From NCBI GenBank assembly GCA_017962375.1, contig JAGCVJ010000015.1:186001-250000 (forward strand): a stretch of 64,000 nt of DNA, in the 5' to 3' direction. The stretch's first letter is position 1; every line of letters begins with the position of its first letter. Positions 8,129 to 16,848 of the stretch are shown here, piece by piece. The DNA comes from Bacteroidales bacterium (GTDB lineage: Bacteria > Bacteroidota > Bacteroidia > Bacteroidales > UBA932). The notes under the pieces are model-generated. The model was given only the letters and a program-made list of their open reading frames with translations, had not been told where the DNA came from and did no database searches. The position numbers and the translations under genes are program-made.

Positions 8129-8644
8129 ATGAAAAAAATATTCTTTTTGGCTTTGGCCTTGACTTTATGCACAGTAGGATTTGCCCAGAACGAGGATGGC
8201 GGCAAGAAGAAAGACGGCAGAGACAAGGAAAAGTTCGAGCAGATGATGGCCGATATCCAGAGCCGCAAAATAGCTTTCTTCACTCGGCAGCTGCATCTGA
8301 CTCCGGATGAGGCAAAGGCGTTCTGGCCGGTATATGACAAATGCGACGCTGAGAGAAATACCGTAAGAAAGGAAATCCGCAAAAGCGCCTGGGCTTTGCA
8401 CAAGGCTGTAAAAGAAGGCAATGCCACCGACGATGAAATCAAGGCTCTGGCAGACACCTACTACGAGAATCTCGACAGGGAGGCTTCTCTCCAGAAACTC
8501 CACTACTACGAGTACCAGAAAGTGCTTCCAATAAAGAAAGCCGCTATGGTAAGAATGGTGGAAGAAAGGTTTATGAACGATCTGCTTTCACAGTGGAGAA
8601 GGCAGCCGGACCCAAAGGGCAGAGAGCCTAAGAAAACCAACTAG
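8129..8644 (+). CDS. Periplasmic Spy/CpxP-like protein, sensor-type partner of the ECF sigma factor
   Basis: 171 residues with a signal peptide (MKKIFFLALALTLCTVGFAQ). The mature part is highly charged and helical, with 'RKIAFFTRQLHLTPDEAKAFWPVYDKCDAERN', which resembles the LTxxQ-type helices of Spy/CpxP envelope stress proteins. Similar proteins in Bacteroidota are found beside ECF sigma factors and labelled sensors of ECF-type sigma factors. The likely place of action is the periplasm, where it may report protein misfolding to the membrane protein encoded upstream. The stop codon TAG at 8642-8644 overlaps the TAG of the convergent trmN on the palindrome CTAG. Confidence 0.65.
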   Translation: MKKIFFLALALTLCTVGFAQNEDGGKKKDGRDKEKFEQMMADIQSRKIAFFTRQLHLTPDEAKAFWPVYDKCDAERNTVRKEIRKSAWALHKAVKEGNATDDEIKALADTYYENLDREASLQKLHYYEYQKVLPIKKAAMVRMVEERFMNDLLSQWRRQPDPKGREPKKTN

Positions 8645-9381
8645 AACTTCACGTAAAAGTCTTTGGTAAGAGACTTGTACTCAGGAGTATATTCGAGATT
8701 ATGATCCATTATGCAGAGGCTGGTTTCGGCCTCTGCTTTTTTGTTTTCACTGATGCAAAACTCCGCCATAATTCTGATTGGGCGCTCGTCTTCCATCTTG
8801 GAAAAAACTCTGCATTTTCTTTTTTGTGCAAAGCCGTATTTTTCAGCGATTTTTCCAAAAGCCTCAAATTCCTCAGCCGGAAGGATCACGGCCAAGCTGC
8901 CGCCCGGGGAAAGCAGAACCTTTGAACCCTTGACCAGTTCTTCGTATGAAAGCTTGTCAGTATGCCTTGCCTGACGCTTTGTCTGCGATGGATTCTTGAG
9001 AGAGTTGTTGAAGTACGGAGGATTGGATACTATAACATCGTACTTGTGGTTGGCGTATAGTGCGAAAGACTGGAAATCAGAATAGTAAACCGCAAGGTTT
9101 TTCTTCCATGAGGAAGAGTTAAAATTCTTCTGGGCCTGAATGCAGGAGCGGGCGTCTATTTCCACGGCTCCTACGGAAAATTCGGCAGATAATTCAGAAA
9201 GCCTCTGCGCAGCCATAAGCGCAATAACTCCCGTTCCGCAGCCCGCATCCAGAATGGCGGCGTGAGATTTATGGGTAAGCGAAAACCACGCTCCAAGCAG
9301 CACGCCATCTGTGTTGACGCGCATAGAAACATCGTTCTGTTCTATGGTGAACTGCTTGAAACGGAAGTAGTTGTTGCCCAT
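8641..9381 (-). CDS. trmN: tRNA1(Val) adenine(37)-N6-methyltransferase-like enzyme
   Basis: 246 residues. The SAM-binding site is visible as 'ILDAGCGTGVIALMAAQR' near residue 45-62 and the catalytic N6-adenine motif as DVIVSNPPYF near 115-125. The N-terminus 'NNYFRFKQFTIEQNDVSMRVNTDGVLLGAW' is typical of the TrmN6/YfiC group, which methylates A37 of tRNA1(Val). I use ATG 9381, just 2 nt after the stop of the ABC ATPase gene; an upstream ATG at 9426 would add 15 residues overlapping that gene and does not match family N-termini. A rho-independent terminator for the opposite strand is buried inside its 3' end (8713-8742). Confidence 0.88.
   Translation of the reverse strand: MGNNYFRFKQFTIEQNDVSMRVNTDGVLLGAWFSLTHKSHAAILDAGCGTGVIALMAAQRLSELSAEFSVGAVEIDARSCIQAQKNFNSSSWKKNLAVYYSDFQSFALYANHKYDVIVSNPPYFNNSLKNPSQTKRQARHTDKLSYEELVKGSKVLLSPGGSLAVILPAEEFEAFGKIAEKYGFAQKRKCRVFSKMEDERPIRIMAEFCISENKKAEAETSLCIMDHNLEYTPEYKSLTKDFYVKF
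8713..8742 (+). terminator. Intrinsic terminator inside the 3' end of trmN, serving the plus-strand sigma operon
   Basis: GCAGAGGC (8713-8720) pairs perfectly with GCCTCTGC (8729-8736) around an 8-nt loop and is followed by six T's. Orientation is right for transcripts coming from the sigma factor operon, which ends at 8644. The site lies wholly within trmN coding sequence on the antisense side. Confidence 0.8.
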
Positions 9382-9383
9382 GT

Positions 9384-10061
9384 CTAAACGAATACCCCGT
9401 CTTTGAGGGTGAGGCACCTGTCGCATCTTTTGGCAAGGCCCTCGTCGTGAGTGACTATCACTATTGTCTGGCCGTGAGCGTCTCTCATCTTGAAGAACAA
9501 GTCGTGAAGCTCCTGCTTGGTGCGGCTGTCGAGGTTGCCGCTCGGCTCGTCGGCGAATATGATCTTGGGGTTGTTGATCATGGCTCTGGCAATGGCCACT
9601 CTCTGCTGCTCTCCTCCGCTGAGCTCAGATGGGCGACTGCCCTCTTTCCCCTTGAGCCCTAGCTCAGCCAAAAGCTCTTCGGCTCTCTGGCGTATCTGCT
9701 TATCCGTCAACTTCTTTTCAGATGATCCCTCATATCTTCCAATGAGAGCGGGAAGCATCACGTTCTCTACCGCCGTAAACTCCGGAAGCAGATGGTGGAA
9801 CTGGAAAACGAAGCCTATTTTGCGGTTGCGGAAAGCGGCCAGGCTCTTGGAATCGAGAGAAAAGACATCCACCCCATCTATGACAACCTTTCCGCTGTCG
9901 GGCGTGAGGATGGTGCCCAGTATCTGGAGCAGAGTGGTCTTGCCGGCCCCGCTTGCCCCCACGATGCTCAGCACCTCTTTCTCGGAGGCCTTAAAACTAA
10001 GGCCCTTGAGAACCTGTTGGGTCCCAAAGGCCTTGGTGATTTTATCGCAGAGGATTATCAT
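9384..10061 (-). CDS. LolD-type ABC transporter ATP-binding protein
   Basis: 225 residues. All ABC motifs are present: Walker A GASGAGKTT near 35-43, Q-loop 'FVFQFHHLLPEFTAVENVMLPALI', signature LSGGEQQRVAIARA near 145-158, Walker B IIFADEPSGNLD, and the H-loop His in VTHDEGLAKRCD. The HHLLPEFTAxENVMLP segment and the size point to the LolD/MacB ATPase family, which powers lipoprotein release or other FtsX-type permeases. No permease gene is next to it; the FtsX-type permease at 21529 is a possible but unproven partner. Its start overlaps the last base of the EF-G paralogue gene, so the two are translationally close. Confidence 0.85.
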   Translation of the reverse strand: MIILCDKITKAFGTQQVLKGLSFKASEKEVLSIVGASGAGKTTLLQILGTILTPDSGKVVIDGVDVFSLDSKSLAAFRNRKIGFVFQFHHLLPEFTAVENVMLPALIGRYEGSSEKKLTDKQIRQRAEELLAELGLKGKEGSRPSELSGGEQQRVAIARAMINNPKIIFADEPSGNLDSRTKQELHDLFFKMRDAHGQTIVIVTHDEGLAKRCDRCLTLKDGVFV

Positions 10062-12211
10062 TATTCTTCCTTTTCGCTCTCTTCGTAAGCCTTCAGCAGC
10101 TTCTCCTGAACGTCTGCCGGTACCTGCTGGTACTCAGCGAACTTCTGGGTGAAGGTAGCGCGGCCTGAAGTCAGGGAGCTGAGTGTGGTTGAATATCTGT
10201 AAAGCTCTGCAAGAGGGATTCTGGCCTTGAGAACCTCGAATCCGTTCTCGCTCTGCATTCCCTCTATGAGGGCGCGGCGATTCTGCAGGTCGCTCATTAC
10301 GTCGCCCATGCAGTCTGATGGAACCATCACCTCGATGTTGTAGATAGGCTCCATGATCTTAGGACCAGCCTTCTTGAAGGCCTCCTTGAAGGCGTTGCGG
10401 GCTGCAAGCTTGAAGGAGAGCTCGTTGGAATCAACCGGGTGCATCTTACCGTCGTAAACGTAAACGCGAATGTCGCGTGCGTATGATCCGGTAAGAGGAC
10501 CTTCGGTCATCTTCTCCATGATACCCTTGAGGATTGCAGGCATGAAGCGAGCGTCAATAGCGCCGCCCACTACGCAGTTGTAGTACTCGAGCTTTCCGCC
10601 CCACTCCAGAGGATATTCCTCCTTGCCCTTTATGTTGAGAACCATCTCCTGGTTGTTGACCTTGAACTTGTTGTTCTCTGGCTTGCCCTCGTAGTAAGGC
10701 TCAATGAGCAGGTGAACCTCGCCGAACTGGCCGGCTCCGCCAGACTGCTTCTTGTGCCTGTAGTCTGCTGTGGCAACCTTGGTAATGGTCTCTCTGTAAG
10801 GGATCTTTGGAGCCATAAGCTCTATCTCCAGCTTGTCCACATTGTTGATCTTCCACTTGAGGATGTTGATGTGGTGCTCGCCCTGTCCGGAAAGGATGGT
10901 CTGCTTGAGTTCCTTTGAGTACTCTACAACAATTGTAGGGTCTTCTGCAGAAGCTCTGTTGAGGATTTCGCCGAGTTTCTCCTCGTCCTTCTCCTCCTTG
11001 GCCTTGATGGCTGTGCGGAACTTAGGATCAGGGAATCTGGTTGGAGCGTAAACAATCTCAGAGCCTGAGCAGAGAGTCTGTCCAGCCCTTACGCTCTTGA
11101 GCTTTACGGTGCAGCCGATATCGCCGGCCTTCATCTCTGAAACTTTCTCTCTCTTCTTTCCCGCTGCGGCGTAGATAATGGAAACTCTTTCCTTGTCGCC
11201 GGTCTCAGGATTGATCAGGTCCATACCCTCCTTGAGGGTTCCGCTCATTACCTTGAAGTAAGCAACGTCTCCAAGATGCTGCTCCAGAGCGGTCTTGTAG
11301 AAATACAGAGCGGTTGGGCCATTGGCGTCAACCTTCATCTTTCCGCCGTCCTTGAGTTCAGCCTCGTGCTCGCCAGGGTTAGGAAGAGTGTTGATTACAA
11401 ACTCCATAACTCTCTTCACGCCGATGTCCTTCTTTGCAGAAAGGCAGAATACAGGGAAGATTTCGTCTGCTAGCATTCCGGCTCTCAGTCCTGAACGAAC
11501 CTCGTCTTCGGTAAGGCTTCCCTTGTCGAAGAAGATTTCCATAAGCTGCTCGTCGTTCTCGGCAGCCTTCTCAATGAGCTGCTGCTGAAGCTCTTCAGCC
11601 TCTGCCTGAAGGTCTGCTGGAATATCGAGTTCCTCGCGGGTGCCGTTCTCGTCCTTGAAGCGGTACATCTTCATCTTGAGAACGTCAACAAATGCGTTGA
11701 AGTCTGCTCCAACTGCTACAGGGAACTGTACCTGAACTATCTTGCCGCCATAAACGTTCTTCAGGCTGTCGATAGCCTGGTGCCAGTCTGCCTTCTCGCT
11801 GTCAAGCTGGTTGACTGCAATCACTACAGGCTTTCCGGCCTTCTGTGCCTGGCGGATGAAAAGCTCGGTTCCAACCTCCACGCCCTGGGTGGCGTTAACC
11901 AGAACTATTCCGCTGTCGCAAACGGTGAAAGCAGAATAAACTCCGCCAACGAAGTCATCCGAACCCGGAGTGTCTATGATGTTGAACTTGGTGTCGTTGT
12001 ACTCTGTGTACAAGAGTGTTGAATAAATTGATCTCTGATATATCTGCTCTATCTCGGTGTTGTCACTCATTGTGTTTTTGCCCTCGATAGAGCCACGGCG
12101 GTCGATGACCTTGCCTTCGAACATCATGCTTTCTGCAAAGGTGGTCTTGCCCGATTTAGGGCTTCCCAGCAGAACGACATTCCTCACGTTTTTGGTTTCG
12201 TATGTCTTCAT
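10061..12211 (-). CDS. EF-G paralogue with degenerate GTPase motifs (Bacteroides EF-G2-like)
   Basis: 716 residues with the full EF-G domain order I-V ('PYRETITKVATADYRHKKQSGGAGQFGEVHLLIEPY' in domain IV, and a complete C-terminal domain V). The GTPase centre departs from EF-G: the P-loop reads GSPKSGKTT (16-24) instead of AHxDAGKTT; the G3 motif is DTPGS at 80-84, with Ser84 (TCG) at the catalytic His of DTPGH; G4 is NQLD (134-137) instead of NKxD; and the switch I Thr of RGIT is not evident ('YQRSIYS'). Bacteroides is reported to have an EF-G2 lacking GTPase activity that supports translation when carbon is scarce; this gene looks like that paralogue. A -7 element lies 40 nt upstream. The canonical fusA must be elsewhere. 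Confidence 0.88.
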   Translation of the reverse strand: MKTYETKNVRNVVLLGSPKSGKTTFAESMMFEGKVIDRRGSIEGKNTMSDNTEIEQIYQRSIYSTLLYTEYNDTKFNIIDTPGSDDFVGGVYSAFTVCDSGIVLVNATQGVEVGTELFIRQAQKAGKPVVIAVNQLDSEKADWHQAIDSLKNVYGGKIVQVQFPVAVGADFNAFVDVLKMKMYRFKDENGTREELDIPADLQAEAEELQQQLIEKAAENDEQLMEIFFDKGSLTEDEVRSGLRAGMLADEIFPVFCLSAKKDIGVKRVMEFVINTLPNPGEHEAELKDGGKMKVDANGPTALYFYKTALEQHLGDVAYFKVMSGTLKEGMDLINPETGDKERVSIIYAAAGKKREKVSEMKAGDIGCTVKLKSVRAGQTLCSGSEIVYAPTRFPDPKFRTAIKAKEEKDEEKLGEILNRASAEDPTIVVEYSKELKQTILSGQGEHHINILKWKINNVDKLEIELMAPKIPYRETITKVATADYRHKKQSGGAGQFGEVHLLIEPYYEGKPENNKFKVNNQEMVLNIKGKEEYPLEWGGKLEYYNCVVGGAIDARFMPAILKGIMEKMTEGPLTGSYARDIRVYVYDGKMHPVDSNELSFKLAARNAFKEAFKKAGPKIMEPIYNIEVMVPSDCMGDVMSDLQNRRALIEGMQSENGFEVLKARIPLAELYRYSTTLSSLTSGRATFTQKFAEYQQVPADVQEKLLKAYEESEKEE

Positions 12212-12251
12212 TGTTATTTATTGTTTGTTTCTTGTTTCAAATTCAAGACGC

Positions 12252-12259
12252 CAAATATA
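12252..12259 (-). promoter_or_regulatory. -7 promoter element (TATATTTG) of the EF-G paralogue gene
   Basis: TATATTTG on the minus strand matches TAnnTTTG and lies 40 nt before the ATG at 12211, in the 68-bp gap after glycerate kinase. It gives an ordinary-length, A-rich leader and suggests that the EF-G paralogue is expressed separately from glxK. Confidence 0.5.
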
Positions 12260-12279
12260 TGAAAAAAAACGCCCCTTTC

Positions 12280-13521
12280 CTATAGAAGAGAGTCCATTTC
12301 CATGGCGGCGCAGTAAGCCAATTGCCTCAAAAGCGGATATTCCCGTTTCATTCTGGCCTTTATATTAGGCTCAATATCTGCAAGTTGGAACAATCCAACC
12401 TGCGCGCCTCCGCTGGAAGCTGCAAGTTTTTCCTTGTCCACGGTTCCCTTTCCGCAGAAAAGCCATAGCCTCTTGTTTTCAGAGCCGGAGCATTCCTTGA
12501 GAGACGAGCAGCATCCACCCACAACCTTTCCGCTCAGGCTCTGGGAATCTATGCTCCCCTCTCCGCTTATGACAAGATCCGCCTCGGCGATGGCGCGTGA
12601 AAGACCCTGGAGAATATCGCCGAAGAAGTGAAAGCCGCTCACCGCCTCAGCGCCCAGAAAATGCAGGAAGGCAAATCCCAGCCCTCCGGCAGCACCGGCG
12701 CCCGGGACAAGGGCAGCCTCGGATGCATCCGTCTTGGAAAGGGAGGTCCGGCCGCATCTGAGAAGCAGATCCGCCATGTCTTTGTCCATCTTTGCCATAG
12801 ACTCCTCGTTAGCGCCCTTCTGCGGAGAATAGACGTATGTGGCCCCGTTCGGCCCGCAGAGCGGATTGTCAACATCGTTGATGATTATGATTCTTGCCCT
12901 CCTGAGCTTTTCCATAATATCTTTACTCGGCTCGGCGATGCTTCCGATCATAGACAATGTTCCTCCCGATGCCTTCACTCCCGAAGGTAGGCCGAGCCCG
13001 AAGCCAAGCCCCTGGAGCATTCCGCTGCCGCAGTCGTTGGTGGCGCTGCCACCAAGGCCCACGCAAATGGTTTCCGCCCCTCTTTCCAGCGCGTTAAGCA
13101 TCAGCTGTCCCAGTCCGAACGTTGTTGTTTTCAGTGGATTGCGATCCTCTTCAGGCACCATTGCCAGGCCGCAAGCCTTGGCGCATTCTATGAAAGCGGA
13201 AAGACGACCGCCATCATCTTTGCTCATTATGTAGCCGGACGGCACGTTGTCTCCGAGCGGACCGCATACCTCGCACTCTATCTTCTTCCCGCCGGTCAGC
13301 TTGCCGAAAAGCTCCGCGCTTCCGTCTCCCCCGTCGGCCATCTCGAAAATCCGGAAAGAAGCCTCCGGAGAAATCAGCGAGTCTTCGCCCTTGCGGCCGG
13401 ATATGTAAAGCTCCAGCCCTTCTTTAATGGCCGAGGCCACTTCTGAAGATTTCAGCCCGCCCTTGAACTTGTCGGGGCAAATGACTATGCTGCGTATCTT
13501 GTTTTTGTTTTGTAGTGCCAT
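12280..13521 (-). CDS. glxK: Glycerate kinase (GlxK/GarK family)
   Basis: 413 residues. Family signatures are visible: 'VICPDKFKGGLKSSEVASAIKEG' at the N-terminus, 'MADGGDGSAE', 'ECAKACGLAMV', 'TFGLGQLMLNALERGAETICVGLGGSATNDCGSGMLQGLG', 'PGAGAAGGLGFAFL' and 'DLVISGEGSIDSQSLSGKVV'. It phosphorylates glycerate (2- or 3-phosphoglycerate product depending on the member), feeding glyoxylate or sugar-acid breakdown into glycolysis. I use ATG 13521; an upstream start at 13560 adds a poor 13-residue extension. It is divergent from the dipeptidyl-peptidase gene and followed by the EF-G paralogue on the same strand. Confidence 0.93.
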   Translation of the reverse strand: MALQNKNKIRSIVICPDKFKGGLKSSEVASAIKEGLELYISGRKGEDSLISPEASFRIFEMADGGDGSAELFGKLTGGKKIECEVCGPLGDNVPSGYIMSKDDGGRLSAFIECAKACGLAMVPEEDRNPLKTTTFGLGQLMLNALERGAETICVGLGGSATNDCGSGMLQGLGFGLGLPSGVKASGGTLSMIGSIAEPSKDIMEKLRRARIIIINDVDNPLCGPNGATYVYSPQKGANEESMAKMDKDMADLLLRCGRTSLSKTDASEAALVPGAGAAGGLGFAFLHFLGAEAVSGFHFFGDILQGLSRAIAEADLVISGEGSIDSQSLSGKVVGGCCSSLKECSGSENKRLWLFCGKGTVDKEKLAASSGGAQVGLFQLADIEPNIKARMKREYPLLRQLAYCAAMEMDSLL

Positions 13522-13574
13522 TTTGCTTACTTTTACAACCGCAAGATATGAAATAAACACAAAACAATTTCAAT

Positions 13575-15701
13575 ATGAAAAAATTCAAACTCTTAGCCCT
13601 TGCACTGATGCTGATCCTTCCGGTTTCGGCATCTGCAGACGAAGGAATGTGGCTGCTGCCTCTTCTGGAGAAAATGAACATCAAGACCATGCAGAAGAAC
13701 GGTTGCAAGCTTACCGCAAAACAGATTTACGACATCAACCACTCGTCTCTGAAAGACGCCATCATGATTTTCGGCGGCGGATGTACCGCTGAGGTGGTTT
13801 CCGGACAGGGTCTGGTTTTCACCAACCACCACTGCGGATACGGCAGCATCCAGAAACTCTCCAGCACCGATCACGACTATCTGAGAGATGGTTACTGGGC
13901 AATGAGCCGCGACCAGGAACTTCCGGCTCCGGGCCTTACCGTAACTTTCATTGACCGCTTCATCGATGTTACCGACATTATGCTCGAGGCCGACAAGAAG
14001 GCTGAGGAGCTGGGCGGAAGAAAGGGAGAAGCTTATCTGAAGAACGTGAGAGATTCCCTGACAAAGGCCGCTGTTGGAGACGACAAGTACCTGACTGCAA
14101 GAGTTACTTCTTTCTACGAGGGCAACGCTTACTATGTAGTGGTTTCCAAGACTTTCAAGGATATCCGCTTCGTAGGCGCACCACCTTCCTCAATCGGAAA
14201 GTTCGGCGGCGAGACCGACAACTGGGAGTGGCCTAGACATACCGGAGACTTCTCCGTTTTCCGCATCTATGCAGACAAGGACAACAATCCTGCAGAGTAT
14301 TCTGAGGACAACGTGCCTTATACTCCTAAGAAGTTCCTGAGCGTTTCTCTCAAGGGTTACAAACCTGGCGACTTTGCCATGATCATCGGCTTCCCGGGCA
14401 GCACAGACCGTTACCTGACAAGTCAGGAGGTTATCGATCGCAGAGACGCGTCAAACGAGCCTAGAATCATAGCCAGAACCGCAAAGGAAGACGTATGGAA
14501 AGCCGCTATGAGGGCTGACCAGAAGACCAACATCCAGTATGCCAGCAAGTTCGCCTCTTCTTCCAACTACCGCAAGAACTCCATCGGAATGAACGAGACT
14601 TTCGCAAAGCTGAACACAGCCGAAAGAAGGGCTGAGGAGGAGAAGCTGTTCAACGAATGGGTTGCCCAGGATCCTCAGAGGCAGGCAGAATACGCCGGAT
14701 GCATCGAGACCATCAACCAGGCCGTTGAAAAGAGGAGCAAGCCTTACGCCGCCCTGGTTTACCTGATGGAAACCCTCAACAATGTGGAGGTTCTCCAGCC
14801 TGCTTCAAGGGCTCTTAGGGTAAGAAGCGAGGCCGACATTGAAACATTCAAGAAATCTACCGAGAGCTTCTACAAAGACTACTCTCCTGAGCTTGACAGA
14901 AAGACCAGCAAGGTGCTGCTGAAGACCTTCAAGGAGCAGGTTACCGAGCCTACATACATTCCTCAGTGTTACAAGACCATAGACGAGAAGTTCGGCGGCG
15001 ACATTGACAAGTATGTTGACAACATTTTCGACAACACTGTTTTCACTTCTCAGGAAACGGCCATTGCTTCTTTCGCCGACACCACTTATGATCTGAGAAA
15101 CGACCCTGCCGTTCAGTATCTTATGGAATTCTCCACTTCTTACCGTCCTATGATGGAAGAGGTCAACAAAGATTCCGAGGCATTTGCAAAGGCAAAGAAA
15201 GCCTATATGAAGGGCCTTATGGAAATGAACGGAGACAACCCTATGTATCCTGACGCAAACTTCACAATGAGACTCACCTACGGAAAGGTTGGCGGCTATG
15301 CTCCAAAGGATGCTGTTGAGTACAAATACTACACTACTCTCGAGGGTGTTATGCAGAAGGAGAATCCGGACGATCCTGAGTTTGTTGTTCCTGCCAAGCT
15401 GAAGGAACTCTACCTGGCAAAAGACTACGGACAGTATGCAATGCCTAACGGCGAGATGCCTTGCTGCTTCCTCACAAACAATGACATTACCGGCGGTAAC
15501 TCCGGAAGTGACGTGCTCAACGCCAAGGGAGAGCTTATCGGTCTTGCCTTCGACGGCAACTGGGAGGCAATGAGCGGAGACATCATCTTTGAGCCGAACC
15601 TCCAGAGATGCATCAACGTTGACATCCGCTATGTATTGTTCATTATAGACAAGTTCGGTGGCGCAGGCTATCTGCTCGACGAAATGGACATCAAGAAATA
15701 A
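13575..15701 (+). CDS. S46-family dipeptidyl-peptidase, DPP7-like
   Basis: 708 residues with a signal peptide (MKKFKLLALALMLILPVSASA). The S46 catalytic elements are present: TNHHCGY with His85/86, the Asp region 'DNWEWPRHTGDF', and GGNSGS with Ser643. Gly661, 18 residues after the Ser, sits where Gly marks DPP7 (hydrophobic P1) and Arg marks DPP11 (acidic P1) in Porphyromonas enzymes, so DPP7-type specificity is inferred. The enzyme removes dipeptides from peptide N-termini in the periplasm or at the cell surface, feeding amino acid fermentation. It has its own promoter region shared with divergent glxK and is followed by mrp after 11 bp. Confidence 0.93.
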   Translation: MKKFKLLALALMLILPVSASADEGMWLLPLLEKMNIKTMQKNGCKLTAKQIYDINHSSLKDAIMIFGGGCTAEVVSGQGLVFTNHHCGYGSIQKLSSTDHDYLRDGYWAMSRDQELPAPGLTVTFIDRFIDVTDIMLEADKKAEELGGRKGEAYLKNVRDSLTKAAVGDDKYLTARVTSFYEGNAYYVVVSKTFKDIRFVGAPPSSIGKFGGETDNWEWPRHTGDFSVFRIYADKDNNPAEYSEDNVPYTPKKFLSVSLKGYKPGDFAMIIGFPGSTDRYLTSQEVIDRRDASNEPRIIARTAKEDVWKAAMRADQKTNIQYASKFASSSNYRKNSIGMNETFAKLNTAERRAEEEKLFNEWVAQDPQRQAEYAGCIETINQAVEKRSKPYAALVYLMETLNNVEVLQPASRALRVRSEADIETFKKSTESFYKDYSPELDRKTSKVLLKTFKEQVTEPTYIPQCYKTIDEKFGGDIDKYVDNIFDNTVFTSQETAIASFADTTYDLRNDPAVQYLMEFSTSYRPMMEEVNKDSEAFAKAKKAYMKGLMEMNGDNPMYPDANFTMRLTYGKVGGYAPKDAVEYKYYTTLEGVMQKENPDDPEFVVPAKLKELYLAKDYGQYAMPNGEMPCCFLTNNDITGGNSGSDVLNAKGELIGLAFDGNWEAMSGDIIFEPNLQRCINVDIRYVLFIIDKFGGAGYLLDEMDIKK

Positions 15702-15712
15702 AAACAAAAATA

Positions 15713-16807
15713 ATGATTCAGATATCTGAGATTGAAGAGGCCCTGAACTCGGTTTTCCATCCTGAATATGAACGCAGCGTAATGGAGCTGAACCTGGTCC
15801 AGAACCTCGAATACAAATCAGAGGGAGATGACCAAGACAATGCCGGGACTATAAAGTTCCGGCTTGTTTTCCATCGGTCTGACCCTATGGCAAACTCCAT
15901 CAAGGAAGCCTGCGAAAAAACACTAAAAAGAGCCTTTCCAAACGCCAAGACCAGCATTCTTGTACTCATCGACACCAAGAAGGCCACCGGCCACAAGAGC
16001 GGCGAGCTGGGAAGAGGACCGCTTGACAAGCAGGAACTTGAGAATGTCAAGAACATTATCGCGATAGCCTCCGGAAAAGGCGGCGTGGGCAAGTCTTCCG
16101 TTGCCGTTAACCTGGCCATCGCCCTTGCCCAGAAAGGCTTCAAAGTCGGCCTTCTGGATGCTGATGTCTACGGTCCTTCCATCCCTAACATGACCGGCAC
16201 CGAAGACGAGGTTCCTGACATGACGCAAGAAGAAAGAGGCGGCCAAATGAAAGACCTCATCGTCCCTATTGAAAAGTTCGGCGTAAAGTGGATGAGCATA
16301 GGCTATTTCGCCAAACCGGAACAGGCTCTGATCTGGAGGGGCCCTATGGCCTGCGGCGCTCTCAAGCAGCTTGCATACGAAGTAAAATGGGGAGAGCTTG
16401 ATTACCTTCTGATAGATCTTCCTCCGGGAACGGGAGATATCCACATCACTATGGTCCAGGAGATTCCTCTGACCGGCGCCATTATCGTGACCACCCCTCA
16501 GAAGATTGCCCTGGCAGATGTTGAAAAGGGCATCAACATGTTCAACAACAAAGACGTCGCCACCCCGATCCTGGGCATCATTGAAAACATGAGCTGGTTC
16601 ACCCCTGAGGAGCTTCCTGACCACAGGTACTACATCTTCGGCCGCGACGGAGGACAGGCCATGGCAGACAAATACGGAGTTCCTCTTCTCGGCCAGATTC
16701 CTGTTGTAATGGGCATTATGGAAGGCGGAGACTTCGGACATCCTGCCGCCCTGGACAACGAGATTGTAAAAGACTGCTTCCTCAAAGTGGCCGAGGCTAT
16801 TGCATAA
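15713..16807 (+). CDS. Mrp/NBP35-family iron-sulfur cluster carrier ATPase
   Basis: 364 residues. A short MIP18/DUF59-type domain occupies about 1-90; the P-loop ATPase follows, with the deviant Walker A GKGGVGKSS near 121-129, 'GLLDADVYGPSIPNMTG', 'WRGPMACGALKQL' and 'DYLLIDLPPGTGDIHITM'. Proteins of this group bind Fe-S clusters and pass them to apoproteins in the cytoplasm, as ApbC does. It lies 11 bp after the S46 peptidase gene; the pairing appears to be positional rather than functional. Confidence 0.95.
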   Translation: MIQISEIEEALNSVFHPEYERSVMELNLVQNLEYKSEGDDQDNAGTIKFRLVFHRSDPMANSIKEACEKTLKRAFPNAKTSILVLIDTKKATGHKSGELGRGPLDKQELENVKNIIAIASGKGGVGKSSVAVNLAIALAQKGFKVGLLDADVYGPSIPNMTGTEDEVPDMTQEERGGQMKDLIVPIEKFGVKWMSIGYFAKPEQALIWRGPMACGALKQLAYEVKWGELDYLLIDLPPGTGDIHITMVQEIPLTGAIIVTTPQKIALADVEKGINMFNNKDVATPILGIIENMSWFTPEELPDHRYYIFGRDGGQAMADKYGVPLLGQIPVVMGIMEGGDFGHPAALDNEIVKDCFLKVAEAIA

Positions 16808-16848
16808 AGGAACGGTTTTTGTTGCAATTCAAGAAAAATCAACCGATT

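Noticed and set aside
12212-12279. Small gene between glycerate kinase and the EF-G paralogue
   Set aside because: The 68 bp hold only a promoter element and an A-rich leader; no frame of useful length.
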